Below, one piece after another: positions 21,740 through 34,600 of a stretch of 64,000 nt of DNA; the first letter of the stretch is position 1, and every line of letters begins with the position of its first letter. The notes beneath the pieces were generated by a model, which ran no database searches, had not been told where the DNA came from, and saw only the letters and a program-made list of their open reading frames with translations. Source of the DNA: Glandiceps talaboti (Eukaryota; Hemichordata; Enteropneusta; Spengelidae). The stretch spans positions 10,314,460 to 10,378,459 of the forward strand of contig NC_135557.1 in assembly GCF_964340395.1 (NCBI RefSeq). Direction: 5' to 3'. A program made the translations under genes and the position numbers.

Positions 21740-22725
21740 GGGTAGATGTACTTCACTTGTAGTATGTATTTGCTTGTAGTCAAGTCTCTGTATTTCTCAG
21801 TAGGCTTTGATGAGATAGTCAGTTATTACCGTGTTTCTTGACTGCCTCTCAAATATTATAACATAATGAAGGATATTGAAAGCCTTACCTGTCTCAAGGA
21901 GTACATGACGTTCCTTCACGGGAAGCAACTAACAAAGTACCTCTTATTGTATCAGGGTACAGTTACAGCCATTATATTAGTAAATAAAAGAGTAGAGTTA
22001 TTCAGTTTAAACTTATTTTATGCACTACCAGTGTCACTTAGTACCACTGAATTGAGTACAAGCACTAGGGAAACGGCATACACTTTCTACAGCCTCGGTA
22101 GAGTCACTATTAAGGACTGTTTTGTATGTACCGATATCTACCACATAATTGTACTCGAAATGTCATTGTACAGTGCGCCCTCATTGTTGACTACATACAG
22201 CTAATCATTTGTTGACGTATTACTTAGATGCTCTGTGTTTCTATGACAGCCTCGGGGCATAGTTCAAAAGATATTCTAGTACATTATTCAGTAGATATCA
22301 GTACAGCCCTTTCTGCTAGCGACATTCCCAGTCTAGAAGAGGCAGGGAAGTTTCCCTTTAATTCATTAGCACTTGCTTCCATGGGTAGTGTTAACAATTC
22401 AGTACCAGCTTGGCAAGAAACAGTGCATTCTTTGTTATTCTAATTATATTAGTGCCACCCACTACTAATAACTATACATAAAGTGGAACTGCTTGTGCAT
22501 TATAAACCTGTTATAAGTCCATTTGTTAAGTGAGGCTGTGCCTATGGTGTTGGAAAATGAAACATTATTTTTCAGTGAATGTTAACTTTTATTGAGTTGT
22601 TGTTTCCATGGGAATACATTCTGATTCATTTTACTTGTATTCAGAGTTAATAAAACAGCTTGTGAAAAATCCAATGTACTGATTACGACTTAAGTAAATG
22701 AAACATGAGAACTTGATTGTGTCAT
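21740..22725. other. Non-coding, two open frames of doubtful status
   Basis: Open frames at 21866-22204 (112 codons) and 22228-22443 (71 codons) show no recognisable domain, signal peptide or splice structure. They may be chance or a decayed exon. Confidence 0.3.
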
Positions 22726-22729
22726 TTTA

Positions 22730-23470
22730 ATCATACTGACATTTTGAATTGGAAAGGAGTGCAAATTCAAAAATTCAAAATGTCAGTTAGGATAGCAGAA
22801 AGGTGTAGTGATAGCCATTCTTAAGTCTACACTCAGGATAGCAGTATAACCGTTCTTAAGTCTACAGGTAGGCTACAGTTAGGATAGCAGTATAGTGTAA
22901 CTATAGCCATTCTCAAGTCTACATGTAGGCTACAGTTAGGATAGCAGTATAGTGTAACTATAGCCATTCTCAAGTCTACATGTAGGCTACAGTTAGGATA
23001 GTGGAATAGTGTAGTGATAGCCGTTCTTAAGTCTACAGGTAGGCTACAGTTAGGATAGCAGTATAGTGTAACGATAGCCATTCTTAAGTCTACAGGTACG
23101 CTACAGTCAGGATAGCAGTATAGCCATTCTGAAGTCTACAGGTACGCTACAGTTAGGATAGCAGTATAGCCGTTTTTAAGTCTACAGGTAGGCTACAGTT
23201 AGGATAGAGGAATAGCATAGTGATAGCTGTTCTCAAGTCTACAGGTAGGCTACAGTTAGGATAGTGGAATAGCGTAGTGATAGCCGTTCTTAGGTCTACA
23301 GGTAGGCTACAGTTAGGATAGTGGAATAGCATAGTGATAGCCATTCGTAAGTCTACAGGTGACTACAGTTATGATAGCTGAATAGTGTAGTGATAGCCAT
23401 TCCTAAGTCTACAGGTAGGCTACAGTTATGATAGCTGAAAAGTGTAGTGATAGCCATTCTCAAGTCACAA
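22730..23470. repeat. 57-bp minisatellite derived from a palindromic MITE
   Basis: Units of CTACAGTTAGGATAGCAGTA, TAGTGTAACTATAGCCATTC, TCAAGTCTACATGTAGG, about 12 copies. The first part (22735-22830) is the right half of the 20030-20195 element, so the array appears to have grown out of one arm of that element. Confidence 0.88.
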
Positions 23471-23474
23471 ATAT

Positions 23475-24530
23475 TGATTTTTAATTATGTAGAAAATAAA
23501 TTTTATCAGACGTAAAATTAGTTTTGCAATCTTTATTTTGAAGTTATGTACATTTAGCAAAAAAAATAAATGCCCTCCCTCATCATAGAAAGACAAAATA
23601 GTTGCTTTTACAATACGCCATATTACAGTTACTGAATTTCAAGCCATTTCTCAGGTAACCACCACAAGAGGGCGCACCATATTTGGCAAAGTGACGGCCA
23701 CAAGTTGTGTCATGGCCACTAGGTTGCATAAAGCAGTGAATGAAATGTGTGTGAAAGAATTACGAATGTCCATAACAGAGTATTACAGTAGTAGTTAGGT
23801 ATGTTTACTGGTAGTCACTAATAAAATAATATTGTGAGAACAACATAGAGAATGCCTGGTAACTTAGTGTCTGCTCTCTTTATGATACAATACTCTACTA
23901 ATCTGGCCCCCACTTCCTGCCTCCAAATGACTTGTGAACAGCACTCCTAGTGGCCAAACTAAGAAATCTTTTATCTTTCCTATAACCGGAATATGGCGGA
24001 TTAAAACCAACAGCTTTGCATAATAATGAGTTTAGGCTTTAATAACATCAAAGTCTAAAGGCTGAATAGTCACTCCTAGGACATTACACAGAGTAAAATT
24101 CTCTGTACAGTCCTTTACTTACACAGTCAACAGTTCCAATAATCTTAGTTCAAAAGTAATTATGCACATGTCACTGCTTATTGCAGAAGAAAAATGATTG
24201 CATTTTGTTTTGATGGTTCTTTGGCTTACAAACCCCCTTCCTAAATTTCAATTTTGCAAGCCCAGTGCCAGCCTGCTATTGAAGACTGGGTGAGCCTGAT
24301 CATAAATTCAGGCAGGTGTATGTATTAATCCTTCCAGTTGCTAACTAACAGAAAGCGATGCTGGTAGGGTGTTAATACCAGCCCACTGTAAGTGCACTGA
24401 GTTAGTCAGATGGTAGCCGAGACAGATGGTAATATCTGAGTTAACCTGGTGCAGACACAACATATGATTAACCGTTTCAGCTGCTAAAGGATGCTGGTAA
24501 GGTCTTAATACCAGTCTTATGTTTACTCTG
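23475..24530. other. Non-coding, nothing recognised
   Basis: No exon seen. A local repeat GATGCTGGTARGGTSTTAATACCAG occurs near 24358 and 24492 in direct orientation. Confidence 0.35.
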
Positions 24531-24715
24531 TGCTAGTGTACCATACAATGATATGTAGCCAAGTTTTGTTGTTGTGAGTCAAAATATTAAAAACTGGTAT
24601 TTCTTGTGAGTCACCACATAGTAAAGAGATAGGGGAATACCAAATTTTGGTGTGTCACTAGAAATTGTGTGCGTCAATAGCACATCAAATTGGCTCAGAG
24701 TCAGAGGGCACACTC
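24530..24715 (+). mobile_element. hAT-like MITE, diverged copy
   Basis: Shares AAGTTTTGTTGTTGTGAGTC, TTGTGAGTCACCACATAGTA, CAAATTTTGGTGTGTCACTA and AGAGGGCACAC with the copies at 43545 and 63286. The left end is degraded. Confidence 0.75.
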
Positions 24716-24719
24716 GCTA

Positions 24720-25455
24720 GCATGATGTTATAACATTGTGGCATCCATTTTTGCACTGTACTACTAGCATGTAAGAATTATGAGCAACTTTGGTGGATGT
24801 TGATTGGTCTTGAGATTGACTGCTACCTTGGATGTCATAACAATGGAGCTATCAACGCAGTACATGAGAATCCTTGCTTGGATTTCAACTCGTTTAATTG
24901 AACCTAACTCATATCTTGGTCTGATCACAGATGTCTATGGCCTGATAAAATATTCCTTGGAGTCACTAAAATGCAAACACCCATTTTGCCACTAGAGGGC
25001 GCTGTCCACCAGGAAATATATTGCAGCCATGAACGAATAAATTCACGGCGTTCATCTTGATCATTTGAATCTTATCAGTGTAGTAGTTTAAGTTTATACT
25101 TCTCGACGATATAACAATATAATTATCATTCATTTAATTAATGTAAATGGAGTCTGACGTCAGTGTCTGTTCTGTGTTGTGTAAAGTTCCAGTGAAACTT
25201 ACAACTCACAGCCATCATAGACGTCCTGGTCATGTGTCCATTTTGTCTTCCTGTGGAGTTGTCTGTTTACATTCTTTATATTTAGGTCCTTTCTTTTTCT
25301 TCTGAGACTGTTTCTGTGAGTGTCCACTATGTTGCCTTGTCCTCTCAAAGCCTCTGGGAACTCCCCTCCCAAAACTGATTGTTTTTGGTACTCTGAAATC
25401 AAATACAGAAATAGTGAATGTGGTAAACATTTACCTTAAGTTTAAAACTCATTTG
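24720..25455. other. Non-coding, nothing recognised
   Basis: Short open frames only. The 24804-24995 frame (63 codons) has no recognisable features. Confidence 0.35.
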
Positions 25456-25457
25456 TC

Positions 25458-25720
25458 AGTCAGTGGCCGAGTGGTTAAACCACTTGTTGCTTACCACTGC
25501 AGTTGAGATTCGAGCCCTCGTCTGAGTTTTGATTAAATTTGCCAGGGTGTAAGTAAGAAGAGCGTGATTCAGTTTGACTCTCCATAACAACACAGGTTTT
25601 CCTGGGGTATTCTGGTTTCCCAACTCCTGCAGTACCACTGAACCTATAAGGGCCATCCCTCACAGAACTTCTTGGGAGACATACATTTATATGCTTATGA
25701 ATAACTATTCAGTCTATAAT
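25458..25720 (+). mobile_element. tRNA-derived SINE, plus orientation
   Basis: Head with an A-box (GTGGCCGAGTGGTT) and B-box (GAGATTCGAGCCC) spaced as in tRNA-Leu/Ser, then a body containing AGGTTTTCCTGGGGTATTCT and GGTTTCCC, and an (AAT)n tail at 25717-25735. No tRNA-like 3' half is present, so it is a SINE and not a tRNA gene. Confidence 0.85.
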
Positions 25721-25982
25721 AATAATAATAATAAACTTTATTCGTCCAAATAAATTTGAAAATTTGTTGAGCAGTACCCTAGTGTTGAAGAAGCAGGAGG
25801 AAACCAGAGTACCCGAGGAAAACCTGCATTGTTCGGCAGGGTCAAACTGAGCATCACCCTTCTTACATGCAGACCTGGTTAAATTTTAATCAAACCCAGC
25901 CAACACCTCGTGGGTTCAAACCCAGACTGCAGGGGTAAGAGGCGTATGAGCTAACCGCTCGGCCACCACCAACCCAATACTT
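25717..25982 (-). mobile_element. tRNA-derived SINE, minus orientation
   Basis: Reading on the minus strand: GGTGGCCGAGCGGTTAGC (A-box) near 25977, GGGTTTGAACCC (B-box) near 25917, the same AGGTTTTCCTCGGGTACTCT body element, and a tail that shares the (AAT)n block with the SINE at 25458. Confidence 0.87.
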
Positions 25983-25984
25983 GT

Positions 25985-26667
25985 CTATTATTAACTAGTT
26001 GATTTGGCTACTTTGTGACAATTAAAAGCTTAATTTGTTGACTTGGTGGAGAGTTAACCCTTGCCAAGTTAGTGCAATCTTATCAGTGTATAGCCATACA
26101 GACTACACAGGTTGATTGATTGATTGATTTGTTCAACGACTCTTTTATACTTATAGCGCTGTCAGACAACTGTTTTCATCATTCAAATTTCAATCCAAAT
26201 TCAAACCGAGTTTTTTTTTGTTTTATCCAGAAGTTTGGACTATGAGTATGATATATACAATGTCCACTAGGAGATGCTTTATATACAATACTTGTATCTA
26301 CAAAATGCGAGGCTCAAAATTAACTTTTCGTAAGTAGTCCCAATTTTTTAGAAAGCAGTAACCCAAGGACTGCAACCAGTAGTTACACATTCCTGAACTG
26401 AAAACAGGAATTTCTCTATTGGAAATATGTGTGTGTTATTAAAATACTTTCATGTCTGTAAATCTACCATCCTTTAAATCATCGTACAATCAGTGGTGGC
26501 CTGAGTGGGCTACCAGCTGCAAATTATGGTAGCCTCATGACAAGAATTGATAATCTGTGGGATTAATTAATTTCTAGCCCTGGAATGCAATGATCTTTTT
26601 GTCTGAATTGTGAAATAGCATGGATGAGAAGGGCCTACAATAGGTTATACTTGAAACAACAAAGTGT
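25985..26667. other. 3' flank of ZNF511, nothing recognised
   Basis: Includes (GATT)n at 26110-26130 followed by TTATACTTATAGCGCTGTC, a fragment that looks like the tail end of another SINE. A possible polyadenylation signal for ZNF511 was not identified with confidence. Confidence 0.35.
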
Positions 26668-26809
26668 TTACCCTGATATTTGTACATACTTGTATATTCT
26701 AGTTCCTGGAGTTACTTGGACTGTTTCCATGGTTTCTGTCAAACCATCAATATCTTTACTACTAGCTGTATCCATTGGTTCAACTTCTACCACTGATTTG
26801 CTCTGAGCA
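26668..26809 (-). CDS. ZNF511: ZNF511 exon 4, C-terminal tail
   Basis: Acceptor TTTTACAG; encodes AQSKSVVEVEPMDTASSKDI and ends at a TAA (26670-26668) after TRIYKYVQISG. Split codon AG|T with exon 3 keeps frame. Confidence 0.8.
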
Positions 26810-28586
26810 CTGTAAAACACACACAAAAACAATAATCTCATAAGATGATGACATAATTACCATCCCCATGAGTGGATTATCCTTATTTATGGGTCTGTCA
26901 TGTTTATGTGTACCTCAAAGGATGATTGCATGATGTAACACAAACTCAATAAATAGGGGAGAGGGAGTCAGGTCTGGCATTAATGCAATTGCTGAACTTC
27001 ATTTTCGCACTTCTAACCAAATTTAGAAAACATTCACACCATCAATGACAGCAGATTTTGTATTTACTACTGAGATGTTGATAAGTTTGATTAAAATTTA
27101 CTTCTAAATGTGATATACGTATAATGTACTTGCTATGTTTTGAACAACTGCATCTATCCTAGTGATGTCACCGCTACAATTTTCATCATGGTTTACATCA
27201 TATGTCATATGAACGTGTCAATTTCAAACTCGTGAATGTTTGTTTAGGGGGAGGAGTTTGTGGCAAAGTTTGTTTATTGAGTTTGTGTAACATTGTCTGA
27301 TTCTCCCTTAGGCATGGGTTCCTTTTTCACCGAAAAAAAAATCCTCAGAAATGAGTACATGTTTGGAAGCTGGGTGCACATCCTGTCTACAATCTATCAT
27401 AGTAACCCCCCACCCCCACCCCACCAGTGTTACACTTTATCAAATTGTTTCAAATGATAACTTCCACTGTCAAAACTTCATAAATCCCTAATATGTGCAA
27501 AGACAACTTCTTCCAATAAATAAAAATAGTAGCCTGACTTACCTTTTCACTTTCCTCAATGGTTTATCAAACCTAAAATTAAGTGGATATTTATGACTTT
27601 TGACAAGGTGATTTTTCCTTTGCTTTGCAGTCTTGAATCGTTCTATACAACTCTGTATTAGACAGCGGTACTGAAACAAGATTAGAAAAATGATTCAGCA
27701 GGAATACCATCATAATGAGATAACTCATTCCGACTTAGTCCACCTTAGTCAATCCCAGATGTATAATTGGGTACCTGATAGAATAGAGGTTGCAATGTGA
27801 ATGCTTTAATCCTCTGCACTTATAAAGACTGCAATGGATTGTATGCTCCCCAGGGATTTGAAGAAGTATAAAGGGCCGCTGTGTCACTATAGATCCGTGC
27901 CAGGGGTAATAATTGTAAAGCTCTCAAATTGGACGTATCATCACCTCATAGTATCATTTCCTAAGAGCTTTGTTTGTCCCTTGGTATTCTGTCGAAGTGT
28001 AAATCAGGGATGTTTTTCATATTGTTCAGACATCGAGGAAAGCAGCAGTGCTCTATGATTAACTGAGTAACCTATACCATGTATACCCCCAAGGTACACA
28101 CAGACAGGAAGTAGAGCACCACCATGGCAAATATTGGAAAGGCCTATTGCAAAAAAAGATGAAAATAAATAAAAACAAATGAATTATTTCTCACCATGTT
28201 TTGTTTCTCTGCCAATATCTGGAACAGTGCATCATGCCACTCTAGTACATGGATGTCAAGTAAATGGTCTGATGGAAAGAATCGTTTACAGTGCATGCAG
28301 ACATGGCGATGTTTAGAGTTGTAGTGTGACTCGTACGAAGAAATACGAGTGAAGAATTGATGACAACCAGGCTCATGGCATTTAAACTCATTCACACTGA
28401 TTGGAATGAAAATAAAATACATTAGTCATAATCTGATCGTATTGTCTTTTGAATGCATATGATGGACATGTATGTACATGTATGTATGTATGTATGTATG
28501 TATGTATGTATGTATGTATGTACATGTATGTATGTATGTATGTACATGTATGTATGTGTGTGTGTGTGTGTATGCATGTACATGTA

Positions 28587-28619
<33 letters not shown>

Positions 28620-31600
28620 ATGTATGTATGTATGTATGTATGTATCATGTATGCATCTATGTATGTATGTATGTATGTATGTATGTATGTATGTATGTAT
28701 GTATTTATGTGTAATTACGGTATATACAAGAATATTATATCTAGACCATGAAAACATAATAATATCCATGATACCAGTCATTAACACATCCTAACATTCC
28801 TTGAGCAACTGACATCGTACTTCAACATAGAACTTGAACTTAAACACTACAGACAATAGATAATTAGACAAATTATCAATTGTCTGTAATACTAGTATTT
28901 GAAAAGTTTATTGTGAAAGCTACACTGAAGATTTTGTCCACTATCATATATCATAATTATATATACATGTATGTTTATACTGATATTAAGATAAGATAAT
29001 ACTTTGAGTCTGAAATTTAAATGCCTGCTACACATGTACAAACAGATATATACAAACAAACTGCCTCAAGAAATAATAAACCCAAAACAAACACAATAAC
29101 ATCCATGATAAAATATGCAGTGAAATACACAAAAACAATACATACATGTACATAATACATAAAAATCATCAAAGGTAAAACAAACACAATGACTTCAAAT
29201 AATGACTTCCATTTGAAGTTAAAATAGAATGTACGGTTTCAATTAAATGTGTCTATTAAAAAGAAAAAAGCAATGTTAAATGACTTGTTTTGTTCGATTA
29301 AAATTTCTGTTAAAAAGCTTGGGAAATAAATGAGTTGATATAAGGGTTAGTGCAAGAAGCTGGCAACCTCAGCCAACCACTTCTGTCAATTCGTCTATTA
29401 TCTATTTCCTGTCTAACAATAGACTACATGTACACTGTTTATGGTCTAAGTGGGTATGTCTCGTCTGTCACTATGCACATAAGTTTGTCTTCAAGTCGCT
29501 CCTGGTAGACTGAGTCCATCGACTGCTGATTTCTATTGATAACCACCCCTGCCTTTCTATTCTCACAACAATGTTTACCACGGCTCAATAAATAATGACA
29601 AAATATCTGGTTGTACATTAAAAGATCGTAACTTTCATAAAAATAAAATCAATGTGGTGTTGGAACAGTGCAAGACTTCTTCTAAAACACAGGGACAGCT
29701 CAACTTTTAACAATTACAATTCAAGGAAATAATATTGGCTAACTGATAAGCATACATGTACATGTACATGTAGTTTGAAGATACAGGGTGAAATAAGGTC
29801 TGGACAATCGGATTGATTTTGATAATGTAATACCTGATTGTGTGTGTATACATGTAATCCATAGAAAGGAGCTAACATGCTGTTGTCTGCTTGCACGCTA
29901 AATTTATTTTACTAGAATACAAGTCTAAAGGATGCAAGTAACAGTGAGTTGAAAGAGATGAATCAATATTTATGACTACTTAGGCTAGTTATAATCGGTG
30001 AAAAGGTGAAATAAAAAAATAAGAGACTGAGAAATGAAGAAAACTATGAAAACCAATATATGACAAATGCATTGACACCTATCAATCATCAATCATCGAA
30101 GTTGATCTCAATACTTTGCCTCTCCTGCAAGATTGGTTAGTTGGTTCTCTTATCATCAAACTCATCACACTGAGTTCTCTTATCATCAAACTCATCACAC
30201 AGAGTTCTCTTATCATCAAACTCATCACACTGAGTTCTCTTATCATCAAACTCATCACACAGTTCTCTTATCATCAAACTCATCACACAGAGTTCTCTTA
30301 TCATCAAACTCATCACACAGTTCTCTTATCATCAAACTCATCACACACAGTTCTCTTATCATCAAACCCATCACACACAGTTCTCTTATCATCAAACTCA
30401 TCACACTGAGTTCTCTTATCATCAAACTCATCACACAGAGTTCTCTTATCATCAAACTCATCACACAGTTCTCTTATCATCAAACTCGTCACACACAGTT
30501 CTCTTATCATCAAACTCATCACACTGAGTTCTCTTATCATCAAACTCATCACACCAAGTTCTCTTATCATCAAACTCATCACACAGTTCTCTTATCATCA
30601 AACTCGTCACACACAGTTCTCTTATCATCAAACTCATCACACCGAGTTCTCTTATCATCAAACTCATCACACTGAGTTCTCTTATCATCAAACTCATCAC
30701 ACACAGTTCTCATATCATCAAACTCATCACACTGAGTTCTCTTACCATCAAACTCATCACAGAGTTCTCTTATCATCAAACTCATCACACTGAGTTCTCT
30801 TATCATCAAACTCATCACACTGAGTTCTCTTATCATCAAACTCATCACACTGAGTTCTCTTATCATCAAACTCATCACACCGAGTTCTCTTATCATCAAA
30901 CTCATCACACACAGTTCTCTTATCATCAAACTCATCACACACAGTTCTCTTATCATCAAACTCATCACACACAGTTCTCTTATCATCAAACTCATCACAC
31001 TGAGTTCTCTTATCATCAAACTCATCACACCGAGTTCTCTTATCATCAAACTCATCACACACAGTTCTCTTATCATCAAACTCATCACACAGTTCTCTTA
31101 TCATCAAACTCATCACACTGAGTTCTCTTATCATCAAACTCATCACACCGAGTTCTCTTATCAAACTCATCACACTGAGTTCTCTTATCATCAAACTCAT
31201 CACACCGAGTTCTCTTATCAAACTCATCACACTGAGTTCTCTTATCATCAAACTCATCACACAGAGTTCTCTTATCATCAAACTCATCACACTGAGTTCT
31301 CTTATCATCAAACTCATCACACCGAGTTCTCTTATCATCAAACTCATCACACACAGTTCTCTTATCATCAAACTCATCACACCGAGTTCTCTTATCAAAC
31401 TCATCACACCAAGTTCTCTTATCATCAAACTCATCACACTGAGTTCTCTTATCATCAAACTCATCACACTGAGTTCTCTTATCATCAAACTCATCACATT
31501 GAGTTCTCTTATCATCAAACTCATCACACAGAGTTCTCTTATCATCAAACTCATCACACTGAGTTCTCTTATCATCAAACTCATCACACTGAGTTCTCTT

Positions 31601-34600
31601 ATCATCAAACTCATCACATTGAGTTCTCTTATCATCAAACTCATCACACAGAGTTCTCTTATCATCAAACTCATCACACTGAGTTCTCTTATTATTAAAC
31701 TCATCACACAGAGTTCTCTTATCATCAAACTCATCACACTGAGTTCTCTTATCATCAAACTCATCACACTGAGTTCTCTTATCATCAAACCCATCACACA
31801 CAGTTCTCTTATCATCAAACTCATCACACTGAGTTCTCTTACCATCAAACTCATCACATTGAGTTCTCTTATCATCAAACTCATCACACACAGTTCTCTT
31901 ATCATCAAACTCATCACACTGAGTTCTCTTATCATCAAACTCATCACACTGAGTTCTCTTATCATCAAACTCATCACACTGAGTTCTCTTTTCATCAAAC
32001 TCATCACACACAGTTCTCTTATCATCAAACTCATCACACTGAGTTCTCTTATCATCAAACTCATCACACTGAGTTCTCTTATCATCAAACTCATCACACT
32101 GAGTTCTCTTATCATCAAACTCATCACACTGAGTTCTCTTATCATCAAACTCGTCACACACAGTTCTCTTATCATCAAACTCATCACACTGAGTTCTCTT
32201 ATCATCAAACTCATCACACCAAGTTCTCTTATCATCAAACTCATCACACAGTTCTCTTATCATCAAACTCGTCACACACAGTTCTCTTATCATCAAACTC
32301 ATCACACCGAGTTCTCTTATCATCAAACTCATCACACTGAGTTCTCTTATCATCAAACTCATCACACACAGTTCTCATATCATCAAACTCATCACACTGA
32401 GTTCTCTTACCATCAAACTCATCACAGAGTTCTCTTATCATCAAACTCATCACACTGAGTTCTCTTATCATCAAACTCATCACACTGAGTTCTCTTATCA
32501 TCAAACTCATCACACTGAGTTCTCTTATCATCAAACTCATCACACCGAGTTCTCTTATCATCAAACTCATCACACACAGTTCTCTTATCATCAAACTCAT
32601 CACACACAGTTCTCTTATCATCAAACTCATCACACACAGTTCTCTTATCATCAAACTCATCACACTGAGTTCTCTTATCATCAAACTCATCACACCGAGT
32701 TCTCTTATCATCAAACTCATCACACACAGTTCTCTTATCATCAAACTCATCACACAGTTCTCTTATCATCAAACTCATCACACTGAGTTCTCTTATCATC
32801 AAACTCATCACACCGAGTTCTCTTATCAAACTCATCACACTGAGTTCTCTTATCATCAAACTCATCACACCGAGTTCTCTTATCAAACTCATCACACTGA
32901 GTTCTCTTATCATCAAACTCATCACACAGAGTTCTCTTATCATCAAACTCATCACACTGAGTTCTCTTATCATCAAACTCATCACACCGAGTTCTCTTAT
33001 CATCAAACTCATCACACACAGTTCTCTTATCATCAAACTCATCACACCGAGTTCTCTTATCAAACTCATCACACCAAGTTCTCTTATCATCAAACTCATC
33101 ACACTGAGTTCTCTTATCATCAAACTCATCACACTGAGTTCTCTTATCATCAAACTCATCACATTGAGTTCTCTTATCATCAAACTCATCACACAGAGTT
33201 CTCTTATCATCAAACTCATCACACTGAGTTCTCTTATCATCAAACTCATCACACTGAGTTCTCTTATCATCAAACTCATCACATTGAGTTCTCTTATCAT
33301 CAAACTCATCACACAGAGTTCTCTTATCATCAAACTCATCACACTGAGTTCTCTTATTATTAAACTCATCACACAGAGTTCTCTTATCATCAAACTCATC
33401 ACACTGAGTTCTCTTATCATCAAACTCATCACACTGAGTTCTCTTATCATCAAACCCATCACACACAGTTCTCTTATCATCAAACTCATCACACTGAGTT
33501 CTCTTACCATCAAACTCATCACATTGAGTTCTCTTATCATCAAACTCATCACACACAGTTCTCTTATCATCAAACTCATCACACTGAGTTCTCTTATCAT
33601 CAAACTCATCACACTGAGTTCTCTTATCATCAAACTCATCACACTGAGTTCTCTTTTCATCAAACTCATCACACACAGTTCTCTTATCATCAAACTCATC
33701 ACACTGAGTTCTCTTATCATCAAACTCATCACACTGAGTTCTCTTATCATCAAACTCATCACACTGAGTTCTCTTATCATCAAACTCATCACACTGAGTT
33801 CTCTTATCATCAAACTCATCACACTGAGTTCTCTTATCATCAAACTCATCACACTGAGTTCTCTTATCATCAAACTCATCACACTGAGTTCTCTTATCAT
33901 CAAACTCATCACACTGAGTTCTCTTATCATCAAACTCATCACACTGAGTTCCCTTATCATCAAACTCATCACACTGAGTTCTCTTATCATCAAACTCGTC
34001 ACACAGAGTTCTCTTATAATCAAACTCATCACACTGAGTTCTCTTATCATCAAACCCATCACACTGAGTTCTCTTATCATCAAACTCATCACACAGAGTT
34101 CTTTTATCATCAAACTCATCACACTGAGTTCCCTTATCATCAAACTCATCACACTGAGTTCTCTTATCATCAAACTCGTCACACAGAGTTCTCTTATAAT
34201 CAAACTCATCACACTGAGTTCTCTTATCATCAAACCCATCACACTGAGTTCTCTTATCATCAAACTCATCACACAGAGTTCTTTTATCATCAAACTCATC
34301 ACACTGAGTTCTCTTATAATCAAACTCGTCACACAGAGTTCTCTTATAATCAAACTCATCACACACAGTTCTCTTATCATCAAACTCATCACACACAGTT
34401 CTATTATCATCAAACTCATCACACTGAGTTCTCTTATCATCAAACTCATCACACACAGTTCTCTTATCATTAAACTCATCACACTGAGTTCTCTTATCAT
34501 CAAACTCATCACACAGAGTTCTCTTATCATCAAACTCATCACACTGAGTTCTCTTATCAAACCCATCACACTGAGTTCTCTTATCATCAAACTCATCACA

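Noticed and set aside
21866-22443. Two adjacent open frames of 112 and 71 codons
   Set aside because: No domain, no splice logic joining them, composition like surrounding non-coding DNA. Kept only as a doubtful note.
22833-23344. Repeat peptide frames (NCSLPVDLRTAI type)
   Set aside because: By-product of the 57-bp array; the unit length is a multiple of 3.
25900-25982. tRNA gene
   Set aside because: A- and B-boxes are present but the acceptor stem is not closed and the sequence continues into a SINE body and tail.
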